Source of the DNA: Pterobdella sp. o SKG-2022
Lineage: Eukaryota; Annelida; Clitellata; Hirudinida; Piscicolidae
DNA length: 64,000 nucleotides
Direction of reading: 5' to 3'
Assembly: GCA_964035795.1 (NCBI GenBank)
Contig: OZ038321.1
Coordinates: 4,097,863 to 4,161,862, forward strand
Below the pieces are notes generated by a model that searched no databases, had not been told where the DNA came from, and saw only the letters and a program-made list of their open reading frames with translations. The position numbers and the translations under genes are program-made. How positions within the stretch are numbered: position 1 is the stretch's first letter; each line of letters begins with the position of its first letter. Shown here piece by piece: positions 40,767-52,165 of the stretch.

Positions 40767-41112
40767 ATAATATAAACAAACACTAAGGTTTATTGGGAAA
40801 CTTAATACACGAAGCTTTTCGTAAGAGTGTCTTACATTATCAAGTGTGAAAAATGGTTGGAAGTTATGATATTTATAGAAGAACAAGTGAAACTATTGCA
40901 TAATTACTGCAGATAAATCATTGACATGAAAAGTTGTAGATAATTATATGGCGAACTTAATGGTTACACAAATGATTAAGTAAGTAAATAAAAATAAAAT
41001 TTTTATAAATTACTAATGAAACCATTTTTCACACTAGATTATCTAAGATACTTTTACGAAAAGCTTCGTGTATTAAGTTTCTCAATGAACCTTAGTGTTT
41101 GTTTCTATTATA
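40767..41112. mobile_element. MITE, cactaaggtt family, about 345 bp
   Basis: The left end ataaacaaacactaaggttt, then acacgaagcttttcgtaag, is repeated inverted at the right end (ttacgaaaagcttcgtgta, aaccttagtgtttgtttcta). A second inner pair (aaaaatggtt/aaccattttt) extends the stem. The central part is AT-rich and non-coding. It lies in intron 4. Same family as 62197-62361. Confidence 0.75.
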
Positions 41113-41819
41113 TTGATTTCGGCTCTTTTACGTTTACTAAAAACGTGTTTTAGTATAGAGCTAAGTCATATGATTCAAGTCAAGCAAATATTCAAATTTA
41201 GAAAAATCATATTCAAAAATTACTTACAGAACAAAATATAAAAAATGAGAAATGGATACAAAAAAACTTTAAAAGTTATGCCTGACAATGACCATAAAGT
41301 TGAGTGGTTTGTGTAAGCACGTCATTTTCGTTACCTGATGATAATGATGATAAAGAAAACATATTAAGAAGCTTTCTCTTAATAAAATATTTATATGTTG
41401 TGTTATTATGATTCTGATAATTTCAGTTTTTTCACTATCATTTCACGTCGGGCGTTTATAAAAATGAAAAATCTGTATTTTATTTCATTCCTTCATTCAT
41501 TTATCAAACTCCTGCAACTCAAAATCAAAACACCATTTTTTGCAAGTTTAAATAATTTTTTAAAAAATATATTAGAACCTTATAACACTTAGACTACTTA
41601 TTTTCAAATAGTTGTGATACTGAAAACCAAAAAAATAATATTTTCACAGCACGTAAAACCACAAACAATAAAAAATACCTTATTGAGTGCCTTTAGAAGC
41701 TCATGCCGATCCTAATCAAGTACAAACTCTTAAATTTATTTGAAAAAATTGAATGAAGAAAATTCAACACAACACAGTAATCATAGGTTCAGATTCATGA
41801 TCTGAGCAGTATTATTATA

Positions 41820-41905
41820 GTAAGTCTACCATATGGTCGCTCCTAACTGAGGTTTAGTTACCCAATTGATAGGTTCACACTGCGTTACTCTATGTGAACT
41901 ATGTG
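41820..41905 (+). repeat. GGTTGCGCAAT repeat family, copy (+)
   Basis: Reads gtaagtctaccatatggtcg, ctcctaactgaggtttagtt, acccaattgataggttcaca, ctgcgttactctatgtgaac. The core is altered (ttacccaat for ttgcgcaat). Confidence 0.6.
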
Positions 41906-42004
41906 CTTGAAAAAATCAGTTTATTATTATTAATCAAAATATTATGATGAAAATAATTATTATTTTTATTATTATTCCTGTTATTACTATCTCTTTTTCA
42001 ATAG

Positions 42005-42134
42005 GATTTCACAAAGCACATCTACAGTCATCTTTTGAGGAAGTGACCCATACCCACAACGACAATGGTTTTTATCTCTCATCTGATTTCCATGACCGGC
42101 AAGCCACTCTTTCCACTATCAACACATTTTGCAG
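42005..42134 (+). CDS. Secreted-protein gene, exon 5
   Basis: Good acceptor tctctttttcaatag, phase 1 in, phase 2 out (GCAG|GTTATG). Encodes FHKAHLQSSFEEVTHTHNDN, GFYLSSDFHDRQATLSTINT, FC. His-rich, with one Cys close to the junction. No family recognised. Coding composition contrasts with the flanking AT-rich intron. Confidence 0.5.
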
Positions 42135-42715
42135 GTTATGTGAGAAGGATTAGCGTAGGAGGAAAAGTAGAATATGGGCGAGAATTTGTCGTTGATTTAG
42201 TGGTCAATATCGGGGCTTTGTTGTTTTTATGGGAGAGGTTTGTGTTAAGTAGTGGTTTTGTAGTCGTTTTAACTGCCCATGTATCAGCTTCAAAATGTTT
42301 TCAGATAGTGGGGTGCTTTATGCTGAGGTAAAATTTTGGTTTATGATGATTTAGAGAAGTTTCTTGTTATGCTTTAAACTGTTTAATTTGATTTATGATG
42401 GTTTGTAGTGGTCTAAAATGGTCTAGGTGTATGTGTTTTTATACGGGTTTTTAGTGTTTTTATATAACTATCGGTTTAATTATAATGCTTATATTTTACT
42501 TTTAATTAACATTTTATTTATTTTTTTGATTTCACGAATTTTTAAATAAAAAAAATTAAAAAATCAAAAATATTTATTTAAAATGATAAAAAGTCTCACT
42601 TTTAATTATGATAGTTTTTTGAATTCATAAAAATATTCCTTCATGCATTAATATTTACCATCACATCACTGCATCCACAAACTTCTTTCTTAACATCCAT
42701 CTTTCTAAACACCAG

Positions 42716-42884
42716 AAGCCCTCTACCGTCCCATTACAAGTTGATCCTAGAAGTGACGAAGCAGCTCAATACAAGTGCCAAAGTCCTAAACTGTTCAGTT
42801 TCACACCAATCCACTTGTCCCATGGAATCTTCAATACATGATGTTGTTCTACAGAGGGATCTGCATACGGGGTGCTCTGATGAT
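42716..42884 (+). CDS. Secreted-protein gene, exon 6 (possible alternative end)
   Basis: Acceptor tctaaacaccag, entered in phase 2. Encodes SPLPSHYKLILEVTKQLNTS, AKVLNCSVSHQSTCPMESSI, HDVVLQRDLHTGCSDD: three Cys, NTS and NCS glycosylation sites, strand-like alternation typical of extracellular beta-sandwich domains (inferred only). Donor GAT|GTGAGA is good, phase 0. If unspliced, the frame ends 13 codons later at 42923, with AATAAA near 43018, so a short isoform or an earlier gene end is possible. Confidence 0.5.
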
Positions 42885-43736
42885 GTGAGATGGGGTTTGG
42901 AGTGTGTTTATGACGAGAAATAAAGATTTGGTAATGTATTTATGAATTGGAATTAACAGTGATGTGTTACTAGGGTGAAGAGATGCTATGCGATGCTGTT
43001 TCCTTTGGTGATGCGTGAATAAATTATATTTTCATAATTTTTATAAAAGATTTTTTTCATTAAATGTAATTTTTTGTTTATATAGATTTTATTTTATATA
43101 TATATATGTATATATATAGAATCTCTCATTAATTTATTTCTATATAATAAGCTTCAACTTATTTTTTCATATGTATTTAATCTCCTGTTTAATTTTTATT
43201 CAGTGTAGATTAGTTTCCAGATAAGATGACTTAAGATTAGTGGTGAGATTAGGTTGAGATTAGGAATAGTTTGAATCTGAGAGATGAAGATGGAGTTTTG
43301 GTTAAACTGATGTTTTTTGTTCACAGATGAAATATTTTTAGTTAAAATAATATTTTTTCATTTTTTTTCACACCATTAATAAAATTTCATTTTAAACTTC
43401 ATGCTCAAAATTACTCTCAAATTTCAAAGTTTTTTTAAAAGAGTTTTTGCATTTTCAAAATTTTTTTTCAAACCTAGAATAATTTGAAAAATAATCAAAA
43501 TTTTGTTGGTTTTTATTAAAGTATCAAAATTTTAAAAAAAATTAAAAAGTGTCACTCAAAAATTTTGAAATAGTGTTTGGAAATTTAAAACTATGTTTTC
43601 AAAATTTGCAATGTGAAAATTTCTATATAAATACCAAATAAATTTGAAAGCAATCGTTTGAATGAAATTGAATTATATAAAAATTATATCATTTGCGAAT
43701 AGATATTTATTGGTGAAAAATTCATATTTTGTACCG

Positions 43737-43888
43737 CGAATTGTTTGAACACAACAGATAACTTTAATTTTAAAGCTTTTCGTTAAGAAAGTAACATTTT
43801 CAACTTTAACATACTTGATAATGTTACTTTGTTAACGAAAAGCTTTGTACTTGATAAAATTACCTTTAGTGTTCAAGTAATTTGCAGT
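43737..43888. mobile_element. MITE, ttgaacacaacag family, 150 bp
   Basis: The left arm ttgtttgaacacaacagata, aaagcttttcgttaa, aagtaacatt mirrors the right arm (minus strand: ttacttgaacac, ggtaattttatc, aagcttttcgttaac, aagtaacatt). Same family as 27573-27695. Confidence 0.7.
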
Positions 43889-45104
43889 ATTTACTCTGGC
43901 TAGAGAAGATTATTATATTTTGAAACTCTAAACATGTTGTTGACACAACCTGTCAAGCGCTCATAATGACAGAAACTATATTAAACACTAAAAACTAGAC
44001 ATGAAAATTTTGAGCTTGTCTATAAAACAAAACAGTAAACTTTTTAAATTTAGTAAAAAGTGAGAAAATTATTTATATGATTGAAAAATAGAAAATTAGA
44101 AACACCAAAAAATGTTTTTATCTTTCAAGAAAATGTAAAGGTACTGTTACAAAAAAATTATAAAACTTTCCACGTTTCTGAAAACCATCAAAAAAAAAAT
44201 TTTGAAATATATGCTTTTTATAAAATTTATGTTGAGAGCTTGATAAATCAAATAGTAGTTTTGTTATAAAATAAACGAGGTAAACTATGATTGATGTTGA
44301 AATGAAGATGGAATTGTGGTTAACATTCCACAAGTGCCTTCAGATTTGTTTTAGATTATTTAGGTATTTTGATTACACAAAAATTCAAAGTATTTTTCTC
44401 AAATTATTTTGAAAAATTTTATAAATGTGGAATTTTGGATTAAAATTTACAAAACAAAAACTTTCAAGATTCCCAAATAGCTACACAACTTGGAATTATC
44501 AATAAAAGGAAAAACTGTAAAAAAGTGATAGTAAACCAAAATAACGTTAAACTCTGAAAATAAAACTTACCATAGTCTAAAAAAGAAGCAATGAAGCAAT
44601 AAAAACGAATGGTAAAATAATAATTTTACCAAGATAGGGAGTTTTTAATTGATAAGAATAATACTAATTTCTTCAATAAAATGACGATAAAAACTGAAAG
44701 AACAAAAAGAAAATCAGACATAAACTAACCCAACAAAACGGCCGAGTCACAGATTAGTTGCACATAAATTATCTCAAATTTTATTTCTGAGTCTTTAATT
44801 ATTTTTCACTCCTATTTTAATGATTTTTCATCAAATGTTGTTTTTTTTTGTTTTTGTAAATTTCTTCTTGTTTTTTCATGTTGAGCATTTAATTTGATAT
44901 TTTTATATATTATTTTCAAGATTTTGAGTCAATTTTTTTATCGATTTTTCCTGATTGACTGTTCACTCTTGAGTTGAAACTATTGTTTTTTATTGAGCAA
45001 TTCAAGTTTTATCTATTCGTTAGTTTATGATCAGTATCAAAATTTTTTTCTAAATTTTTGGAAAAATTTACACTAAGTTATTTTAGACTTTCTCATATTT
45101 TCAT

Positions 45105-45962
45105 TCCACCTAGTGAACTGCTACCTTGTTGTGGCTTAGTGGCTTGTGCACCTCGAGAACTCTAAAAGCTAAACCGGCTGAAGCTTTGCTTCTGTTAGGG
45201 TCAACCATGCCGGTCAGGTCAAAGGATAGAAGCCAGAGTAAATGTAGTTCTCGGCCCTCGAAGTTAGGGGTTTGGCACAGAGCTAACAACCTTGTCCTAG
45301 AAAAAAAATTTTTACAGAAACAGCAACAAGAAGATTTTTTACACATGTGTGCAATGAACCCTCAAAGTCTCCTTTGGAGACTTTTATGACTGACAGTGGT
45401 GAAAGCCGCGAAAAAGCCACTGGGATGAAAAGGGACGTTCTAAGCACTAAAGTGAAGACCAGAATTGGTTTTTGGAATGTGAGAACAATGTTTGAAGCAG
45501 GAAGACTAGCACAGATCACTGCAGGAATGAGAAAATACAAACTGCATATCTTAGGTGAAAGCAGCTGAACAGGTAGTTGAAAAATTAAAACATCCACAGG
45601 TGAAACAATTTTATATTCCGGCCAAGAAGATGCTCAACACCAAAAAGGAGTAGCCATAATTTTGAGAAAAGGTATAGAGAGGAAAAAGATAAAGTGGAAA
45701 CCAGTGAGTAGCAGGCTCATTAAGATTAGAATGAGGGGAAACTATGTTAACATAACTATCCTGCAATGCTACCGCCCGACTAACGAGGGAAAAAACGAGG
45801 CCAACCGAAAACAACATGGCGTCAGACAGTTGAAGTAGAGCTCAAGGAAATGAAGCACATTTAGGGCACCGTCACCAAGCTGGCTCAAAACAGGAATGAG
45901 TAGAAACTTTCTGTTGCTGCCCTATGCGCCAAAAGGCGTAACAGGCATTAATAATAAAATTT
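45105..45962 (+). mobile_element. Internally deleted RTE LINE derivative
   Basis: The 5' region (ctagtgaactgctaccttgt, tgtggcttagtggcttgtgc) resembles RTE leaders. The endonuclease start follows: KTRIGFWNVRTMFEAGRLAQ, ITAGMRKYKLHILG, then shifted frames with TGETILYSGQEDAQHQKGVA, KIKWKPVSSRLIKIRM, NVNITILQCYRPTN-like text (about 45441-45795). Directly after this, at about 45800, the sequence jumps to the far C-terminus, TWRQTVEVELKEMKHI and LAQNRNE, VAALCAKRRNRH, and to a short (taa)-rich tail. The rest of the endonuclease and the whole reverse transcriptase are missing. Stops and frameshifts are present. It is either a one-off deletion or a member of a short non-autonomous family mobilised by a full RTE. 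Confidence 0.75.
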
Positions 45963-46601
45963 TTTTTTTAAATATTTAAGGAATTAACCTTTCAATATAA
46001 AAATCTTTTTACATTTTGTATCGTTCTAATCTTAACGTTAGTTTTTTGATTTTGTGATAGAATATTCGAAATCTTAAAATTTGGAAACTTTTCTATTTAA
46101 AAAAACGTATTGGAATGATACCCATTGAAGTTGATATTTTCATCATTGAAATAAGACGCAAAAAAATTTTTTTTGTTTAAAAAAGTTTTAACCAGCAGAT
46201 ATTAACAAATGAAACCTCCAAAATAGAAGTTTCAAATATTACGCAACTGTTTCAATACACAAGATAATGAATGAGTTTTACAGGTAAAATAAAGCAACAA
46301 AATTTCACATATTAAATATTAATAGTTTATATAGCCTTTTTTTGCACCCTTCAGTGGCCTTCCTTATGATTTGCGTAAAAAAAGTTTTTAGATTTGTTGG
46401 AAAGTTAATATGAAAAAAAAGACTCCACTCACGTGTTGATGAAATTCGACTCAAGTTTAAAAAGTTTACCACGTAATATGTGGCCATTATGTTCAATAAT
46501 TATATTATATCAACTAAGGTTCAGTTACAAACTTACATGCATTTTATTGACTAGTTTTTTTTTTTTCGATTTTTTCCAAAAACCTTAATAAAATGAGTAA
46601 T

Positions 46602-46942
46602 ATTCCAGAACACTAGTTAGTTTATTAAGATACGAAGCTTTTCGTTATCAACGTAACATTTTCAAGTATGAGAAACAGTTTATTGATATTACTGTAATGT
46701 AATGTAGATCAAAGCCCTTACTACAAATTTAATGTAGCAAAAACACACTATGGAACAGGTGCTAATTGTCGGCCCACGTGGGATCGAACCAGGTAATTTT
46801 AGCTACTTAGTCTAATGCTCTACCTCTGAGATATACGGGCCGACAATATAGTGTAATATCAATAAACTGTTTCTCATACTTGAAAATATTTTGTTGATAA
46901 TGAAAGGCTTCGTATCTTAATAAACTACCTAGTGTTCTGAAA
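46602..46942. mobile_element. MITE, cagaacactag family, with nested SINE
   Basis: The left arm attccagaacactagttagt, gatacgaagcttttcgttat, gtaacattttcaagtatgag, aaacagtttattgatatt is mirrored on the right (aatatcaataaactgtttct, catacttgaaaatattttgt, gaaaggcttcgtatc, ctagtgttctgaaat). The arms are about 90 bp. The loop is occupied by a SINE on the minus strand. Confidence 0.8.
46694..46844 (-). mobile_element. tRNA-derived SINE, copy 4, with complete tRNA-like head
   Basis: Read on the minus strand the 5' end is gtcggcccgtatatctcaga, then ggtagagcattagact (A box region), tacctggttcgatcccacgt (B box GGTTCGATCCC) and gggccgaca. The ends GTCGGCCC and GGGCCGAC pair as an eight-base acceptor-like stem. 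The body follows: attagcacctgttccatagt, gctacattaaatttgtagta, gctttgatct, acattacattac. The anticodon-arm context cattagact...ctaaa resembles tRNA-Lys. Confidence 0.85.
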
Positions 46943-47715
46943 TAATACTTATTTTTTTAATTATAAACTATTAGATTTGCTTTCAAAGTTGCAACTTGAT
47001 AAATAATCAAAACACAAATAACATTCAAGTACTCCACAATTATAATCTACAAATCATTAATAGATTATCAAATTGTTAGCTTACGAGTAATAAAAAAAAT
47101 CACGAAGTTTTTCATTTTCTTAACAAATTACAATCATCAACTATTCATAAATAAAGCATCTAAAATTGAAATCGAAAAGTTAAAGTAGTTGATTTTCGGT
47201 TTGTGACGGTTTTATCGAAATTAGCTGACCTTTCAAAGTATTATTTTTGTTTTTATTTTTTCAGAGATGCTGATAGTATACTACATTATGTGTGAAACCC
47301 TGTTCGAATCTCTATACTCTATAATTTATTCTCAAAAACAAATGGAAAATTATTTGCTTAAAAAACTAGATTAACTTTTTAAAACAATGATGCATGAATC
47401 AATTATCTGTTTAAAAAAAATTGAATGAAACTAATCATAAGCTTAAGGTTAAATAAAAGTATCTTAAATGTTATATAATGCTAAAAAATTCTCATACTAA
47501 CCTTATTTTTCATATGGAATATCATAATAAAACATTTATATGCCTATGTTAATCTCATTATTCTGTACATTTTACTATGCTTAAAATATCAATTTATTTA
47601 TATATTTGTATCTATTTATAAATCTCTTTAAATTTTTTTTTCGTTTTTTGAAAAATGTGTATATTTCATTATACTTTTAAATGTATGTTTTAATATTCAT
47701 AAATTATTTTCAAAG

Positions 47716-47831
47716 ACCAACGATGAAAGAAACTTCCCAAACGACCAGAACACCGTGAGTTGCGCGGTGGACCCAATTTTGAATACGGCCACCCACCCAT
47801 CCATCTACCAACACTCCCATCCTTTTCACGG
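47716..47831 (+). CDS. Secreted-protein gene, exon 7 (tentative)
   Basis: Acceptor taaattattttcaaag, phase 0 in, phase 2 out (CACGG|GTTGAT). Encodes TNDERNFPNDQNTVSCAVDP then ILNTATHPSIYQHSHPFH. Phases fit exons 6 and 8, and the segment is GC-richer. Two cautions: a consensus donor (ACC|GTGAGT) lies inside it, and the minus strand has an open Pro-rich frame across the same island, so strand and boundaries are not secure. Confidence 0.35.
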
Positions 47832-48138
47832 GTTGATATATAGTATTTTGGAGGGTTGATTGTGATGGGAGGATGGAAGTTGATGGGTGGTTTGAACATG
47901 AATTGAAAATTGGATGGGGGTTGTGGTATTATGAACCATTTGGTTCTTGAAAAAAACAATAGTACATAAATGAAAACTGATAATATAATAACTTTATTTA
48001 TTTAAGAAGTTTATTTTTTACAACTTAAAGTAAAAAATTGATATAGATGGATTGGTGAGAATATTTTTGAGCAATTTTATAAAATTTCATATCAATCAAA
48101 AAATGCATTAAAGCTAATTTTTCCTTTAATCCACACAG

Positions 48139-48677
48139 GTTTCAAACACATAAAATGAAAATCGATGAAGCAAATGAGAAATCACTGAAAAAAAATTTTG
48201 TTAATAACAATAATAATAATAACTATAAGAATAATAACAATAACTATCTTAATAATAAAAATGATAATAACTATATGAATAAAAACAATTACAATAAATA
48301 TATGAACAATAAAAATAATAATAACTATATAAAAAACAACAATAGTAAAAATTTGAATCATGAATATATGAATAAGAACAATAACTACGAAAACTTATTG
48401 GATAATCTTATTGAAAACGACTATGAAGATAATGACTATGTGAATACTAACAATGATAACAACATTTTTAGCAACAACAATCATCACCTTAGCGAATACA
48501 AGAATCAATATGAATTCAACTATTATAAAGAAAACCAAGAAAAAAAAGATAATGAAAACTATTTAATTGAAGATTTGTTTAAAATTCAAAAAGGCGAAAC
48601 TTCCTACTTTCACAAATACAAATTTGATTGTGATAAAAATGAACAAACCTGCAAGACTTGTGAAGCGAAATGCCAAG
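48139..48677 (+). CDS. Secreted-protein gene, exon 8 (poly-Asn)
   Basis: Acceptor tttaatccacacag, entered in phase 2. After FQTHKMKIDEANEKSLKKNF it encodes a long Asn-rich low-complexity tract, with a loose periodic NNYMNKNN/NNYLNNK pattern, about residues 15-110 of the exon. Then come acidic Asn/Asp/Tyr-rich sequence and a Cys cluster at the end (CDKNEQTCKTCEAKC). Codons alternate AAT and AAC, which argues for coding rather than a pure DNA repeat. Exit CAAG|GTCGGG in phase 1 fits exon 9. Confidence 0.55.
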
Positions 48678-49209
48678 GTCGGGTATTCATTCATTTATGA
48701 AATTTTTTCATGATGCGGGTAGATATGGGGAAAGAAAGATACTTTTCTAAGTTAAATTCAAATAAATTTTTAATGAAATACTTTTGGGGTATTTGAACAG
48801 AAGAATTCTGGCAAAATAATTTATTTTTTACTACGTAAAATATAGAATAACTTCAAAGTGGGATCTTTGAGACATATGTATGCAAATAGGGAAAAAATTT
48901 TTCCAATATAATTTAATAAGGATTCGATTTTCATGGAAGTATTGTTGGAAAATTCAAAGTTTTTGCAATTTCGTTATATTAAATATTTTCAGTTCAGTTT
49001 TTGATTTTTACCAATTAATATTTGAAAAATTATTTCAATCAACTCTAAATCATAAAACAAAACTCAAAAAACTCAAGTTTATTTATTGAATGACAAAAAT
49101 AATTTTAAAATATTAATTAGAAAAAATGTATAAAATCTATCAATAAGGTCTATTCAACAAAGAAAAAAAATTATAAACTTAAGCAGACCAAGATTTCTGT
49201 TGTCTGGCC

Positions 49210-49870
49210 TTTTGTCATGTGCTCACAAGTTGTGTACGATATTTGTCTCCAGCTTGCCAACAAACTCTGAAGCCTTGTGTTAGAGGTGGGTTTGTGTTTT
49301 TGTGTGTGGTGTTGTGTTGTTGTTATGTTGATTGTTGTGTTTTGTGTTGTTGTTGTGCTGTTATGTTTTTCGTGTTGATAAGTGTAGTGTTTGCTGTTTA
49401 TTTTTGTTTTTTTGAGTTTTTTTGATGTTTTGTGTTGGGTTGTTTTTTGTTAGCGATGTGTTGTTTGAGTGATTTGCATTCACTTACTTAAGTATATTGA
49501 GTTTTGAAATGGAATTTTAAAACGCTGAACATTGTATTCAACTACTAGTTTATATGTTTTGCGATATTTGAGCCCACCCAACCCGGATATTTTATATGAA
49601 AAAGTTTTACATTTTTCTAGTCTGAATGAGAATCTATATTTCGTCTGATCAATCTTTCTCTATTGTTTCACGTATCACACCAAATTAGCTCTATTATTAT
49701 GTTGTGTTTTTCAGTGTTGAGGTTTGAGTTTCGTTGGCGTTGTTATTTTTTCTATGTTGTACGCTGTTTTGTTTGATGGTGTTTTAGTATGTTTTTGTGG
49801 TTCAGTTTATGTTTTGTTATGTCTTGTTGTTGATTTTTTTCTGATGTTTTGAATTGCTTATATGTTATAT
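49210..49870 (+). repeat. G/T-rich, C/A-poor tract with ttgtg motifs
   Basis: Two blocks (49240-49465 and 49690-49860) are dominated by tgttgtg/ttttgtgt strings. Base use is strongly strand-asymmetric compared with the rest of the window. No gene is visible. It lies in intron 8. Confidence 0.6.
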
Positions 49871-50495
49871 TTTGCTTATTCATCTTCAAAACATAATTAA
49901 ATTACCGATATTCAAATTTTCGTTGATTCGAAATTTCAATACTTACTCGGAAATAAAATTTTTAAACCAAGAAATTATTCTTTTATAAATTCATACTTAT
50001 GCATATTACTGACAAATTTGATAAAAAACTTAATTCAAAACCAGCAATTTGAGTTTTTGTGAACATGTTTTATAGTATTTCTAACATATCTTTGATACAA
50101 GGGTTGTGAAGAGTGCGCTAAATAGGTATAAATAAAAAAAAATCACTTTTTATTTTATTTTTTTTTTTGCAATTTCAGTTATTTTTTCGTGCTTATCTCA
50201 AAAATATTTCGTTTTTAACACGCTTGTAGAGAACTTTTCTAACATATTTGTTTTATATCCCATCTTAGAAAAGAAGGCTTTGATTGAATGTAGTTCAACG
50301 TGTTCAAAGATGGTTATATATTTATAAAAAATGTTTGAATAATTTTTAAAATAGTTAAAAAATGGTTAAACATAAATAAAAATGTTAAAAGTGTTAACAA
50401 TAGTAAATAATTTAAAAATATAATAAATACTAGTAAGATAGTAAAAAAAAACCAAATACATAATGCTTTGGTGTTTTAGGAGAGCTTTGTATCAA

Positions 50496-51542
50496 ATATT
50501 TACTATGCGAAGTGATAGGATTTGTTAAAACAACTAGCTATTCTTTTGCTCCTACTTCTCTTCTTCTTGGTGTCTTCCAAGGTTTCGTTTTTGAACCCAT
50601 ACTCTTTTCTTTTTATAAATCTCTATTAGCAAGATCACACAAAAGCACGCCGTTTTATATCATCAGTTTGCTGATTATATCACTCTTTACAGGTGCCTCT
50701 TATCTTGATCCTTACTCCAGTCTCACTAAGATTTCTGAATGCATCACCAAACTTTGGTTCTGGTTTTTTAACTATCATTCTATGTTGAATCCCACCAAAA
50801 GCGAAGTGATGTTCGTTGGTAGTCCTATTCTTCTTTCGAAATCCAATCTTTTTACCGAAGTTACGGCACTAATCTTTCCGTATCGTCCAAACTGAAGATG
50901 CTAGGTGTAAATCTCAATCCTAGCCTTTACTTCACACACTTTGCCTCTTAGCTTTTACAAACATCCAATTTTCATTTCCATGCGATCAAACAAGTAAGCA
51001 AATTTTCACCTTTTAGTACTGCCGTTGCCTTGACTATCTCTTTAGTTCTTTCCAGGCTTGGTTATTGCAACTTCTTCCTTGCGGACTTCCGAACTGTTTT
51101 TTTTCTAAGTTGCAACTTTTCCAAAAAATCGCGCTACAAAAACTGTCTTTCAAGCCGATTAATAGTCATCACCTCGCGCTTGTGTCGCCTTCATTTGGTT
51201 GCTGGTCGCACTAAGAGCCCAGTTCAAGTTACTGTGGCTCACCGCCAACATTTTATATTTCAACCAGCCGGCTTATTTATATGAGCTTCCTTCTATCTGG
51301 CAGGTTTTATGAGTTTCTCAGATCTTTTAACGCTGGTTTATGGTTGCATCAGCCTGTCTTTCTAAACTTTTTTATATCGCTTTTTTTACATACTGCCTCA
51401 CATTTATGCGTTTTTCAATTTTTTCAAATATTTCCACAAACGTTGAAAAAAACAATTTTTAGCCACACACTCTTGCTCTAGTTCTTCTGACAAACCTAGT
51501 TTGCAGACGGTGCGCCTTACAAATAAATTGATAATAATAATA
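50496..51542 (+). pseudogene. Decayed L2-like LINE copy, 5' truncated
   Basis: Same family as 11873-13165. It starts at FVKTTSYSFAPTSLLLGVFQ, degraded from the motif B region, and continues FEPILFSFYKSLLA, FTGASYLDPYSSLTKISECI, MLNPTKSEVMFVGSPILLSK. Its catalytic FADD box is destroyed. Later frames keep ALTISLVLSRLGYCNF-like and SAGLWLHQPV-like segments. The 3' UTR (caaacctagtttgcagacgg, tgcgccttacaaataaattg) ends in (ataat)n. Several frameshifts. Inserted in intron 8 in the sense orientation. Confidence 0.8.
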
Positions 51543-52094
51543 GATTCGTGTGAAGTTTTTTATGAATAATTTTACTAAGATAAATAAAAATTTTTTGAAG
51601 TTCACCGAAGTGTTACAGAAAGTTCATTTTTAACAAGCATCTTTTCATCGAGTTTTCACTTTTGTGATTTATTTTCTTAAACAAACTTTAAGGTTTTTGT
51701 TTTATAAATGTGTTAAATGAAACAGAATTTTTTGTTGTTTTTTTTAATAATTTTTTTGTTTTTTTTTCAAACCAAATGTTTTTGCAACCTTTTTATGACA
51801 TTCACTAGTCTTCTGGTCTTTTGCCTTTTATTTTTAATTCATGAAGAATTTTTTATTCCAATGTTTTTTTCTATTTTTATTTTCGTTTAATTTATTTCTA
51901 TAAAGAAAAAAGAATTTTAATCAAGAATTTTTACTATTTCCATCTTAAATTGTCAAGTTATGGAATTTCATGAAAAATTTGAAAAACCATTTTAAATTAT
52001 TTTCTTTCAAAACATAACTAATAACAAAACACTATAAAAACGTTTATAATTATTAATCAAATTACTGAAAAGCACGTATGGGAAGATGAACTAT

Positions 52095-52165
52095 AGTCAA
52101 TTTTTTTCCTTTCACAGTCGGTTCACCGATGCATTAAATTTATCAACTGCGCAGTACAAATAGAT
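52095..52165 (-). repeat. Possible diverged copy of the GGTTGCGCAAT family
   Basis: The minus strand has actgcgcagttgataaattt then atgcatcggtgaaccg, recalling the core and second block. A further weak match is ttgatagatggttcacactt at 52492-52511 on the plus strand. Confidence 0.25.

Noticed and set aside
47690..47959. Minus-strand Pro-rich frame (NFHPPITINPPKYY)
   Set aside because: Overlaps the plus-strand exon 7 candidate. No acceptor/donor pair or phase partner was found on the minus strand, though it is not fully excluded.
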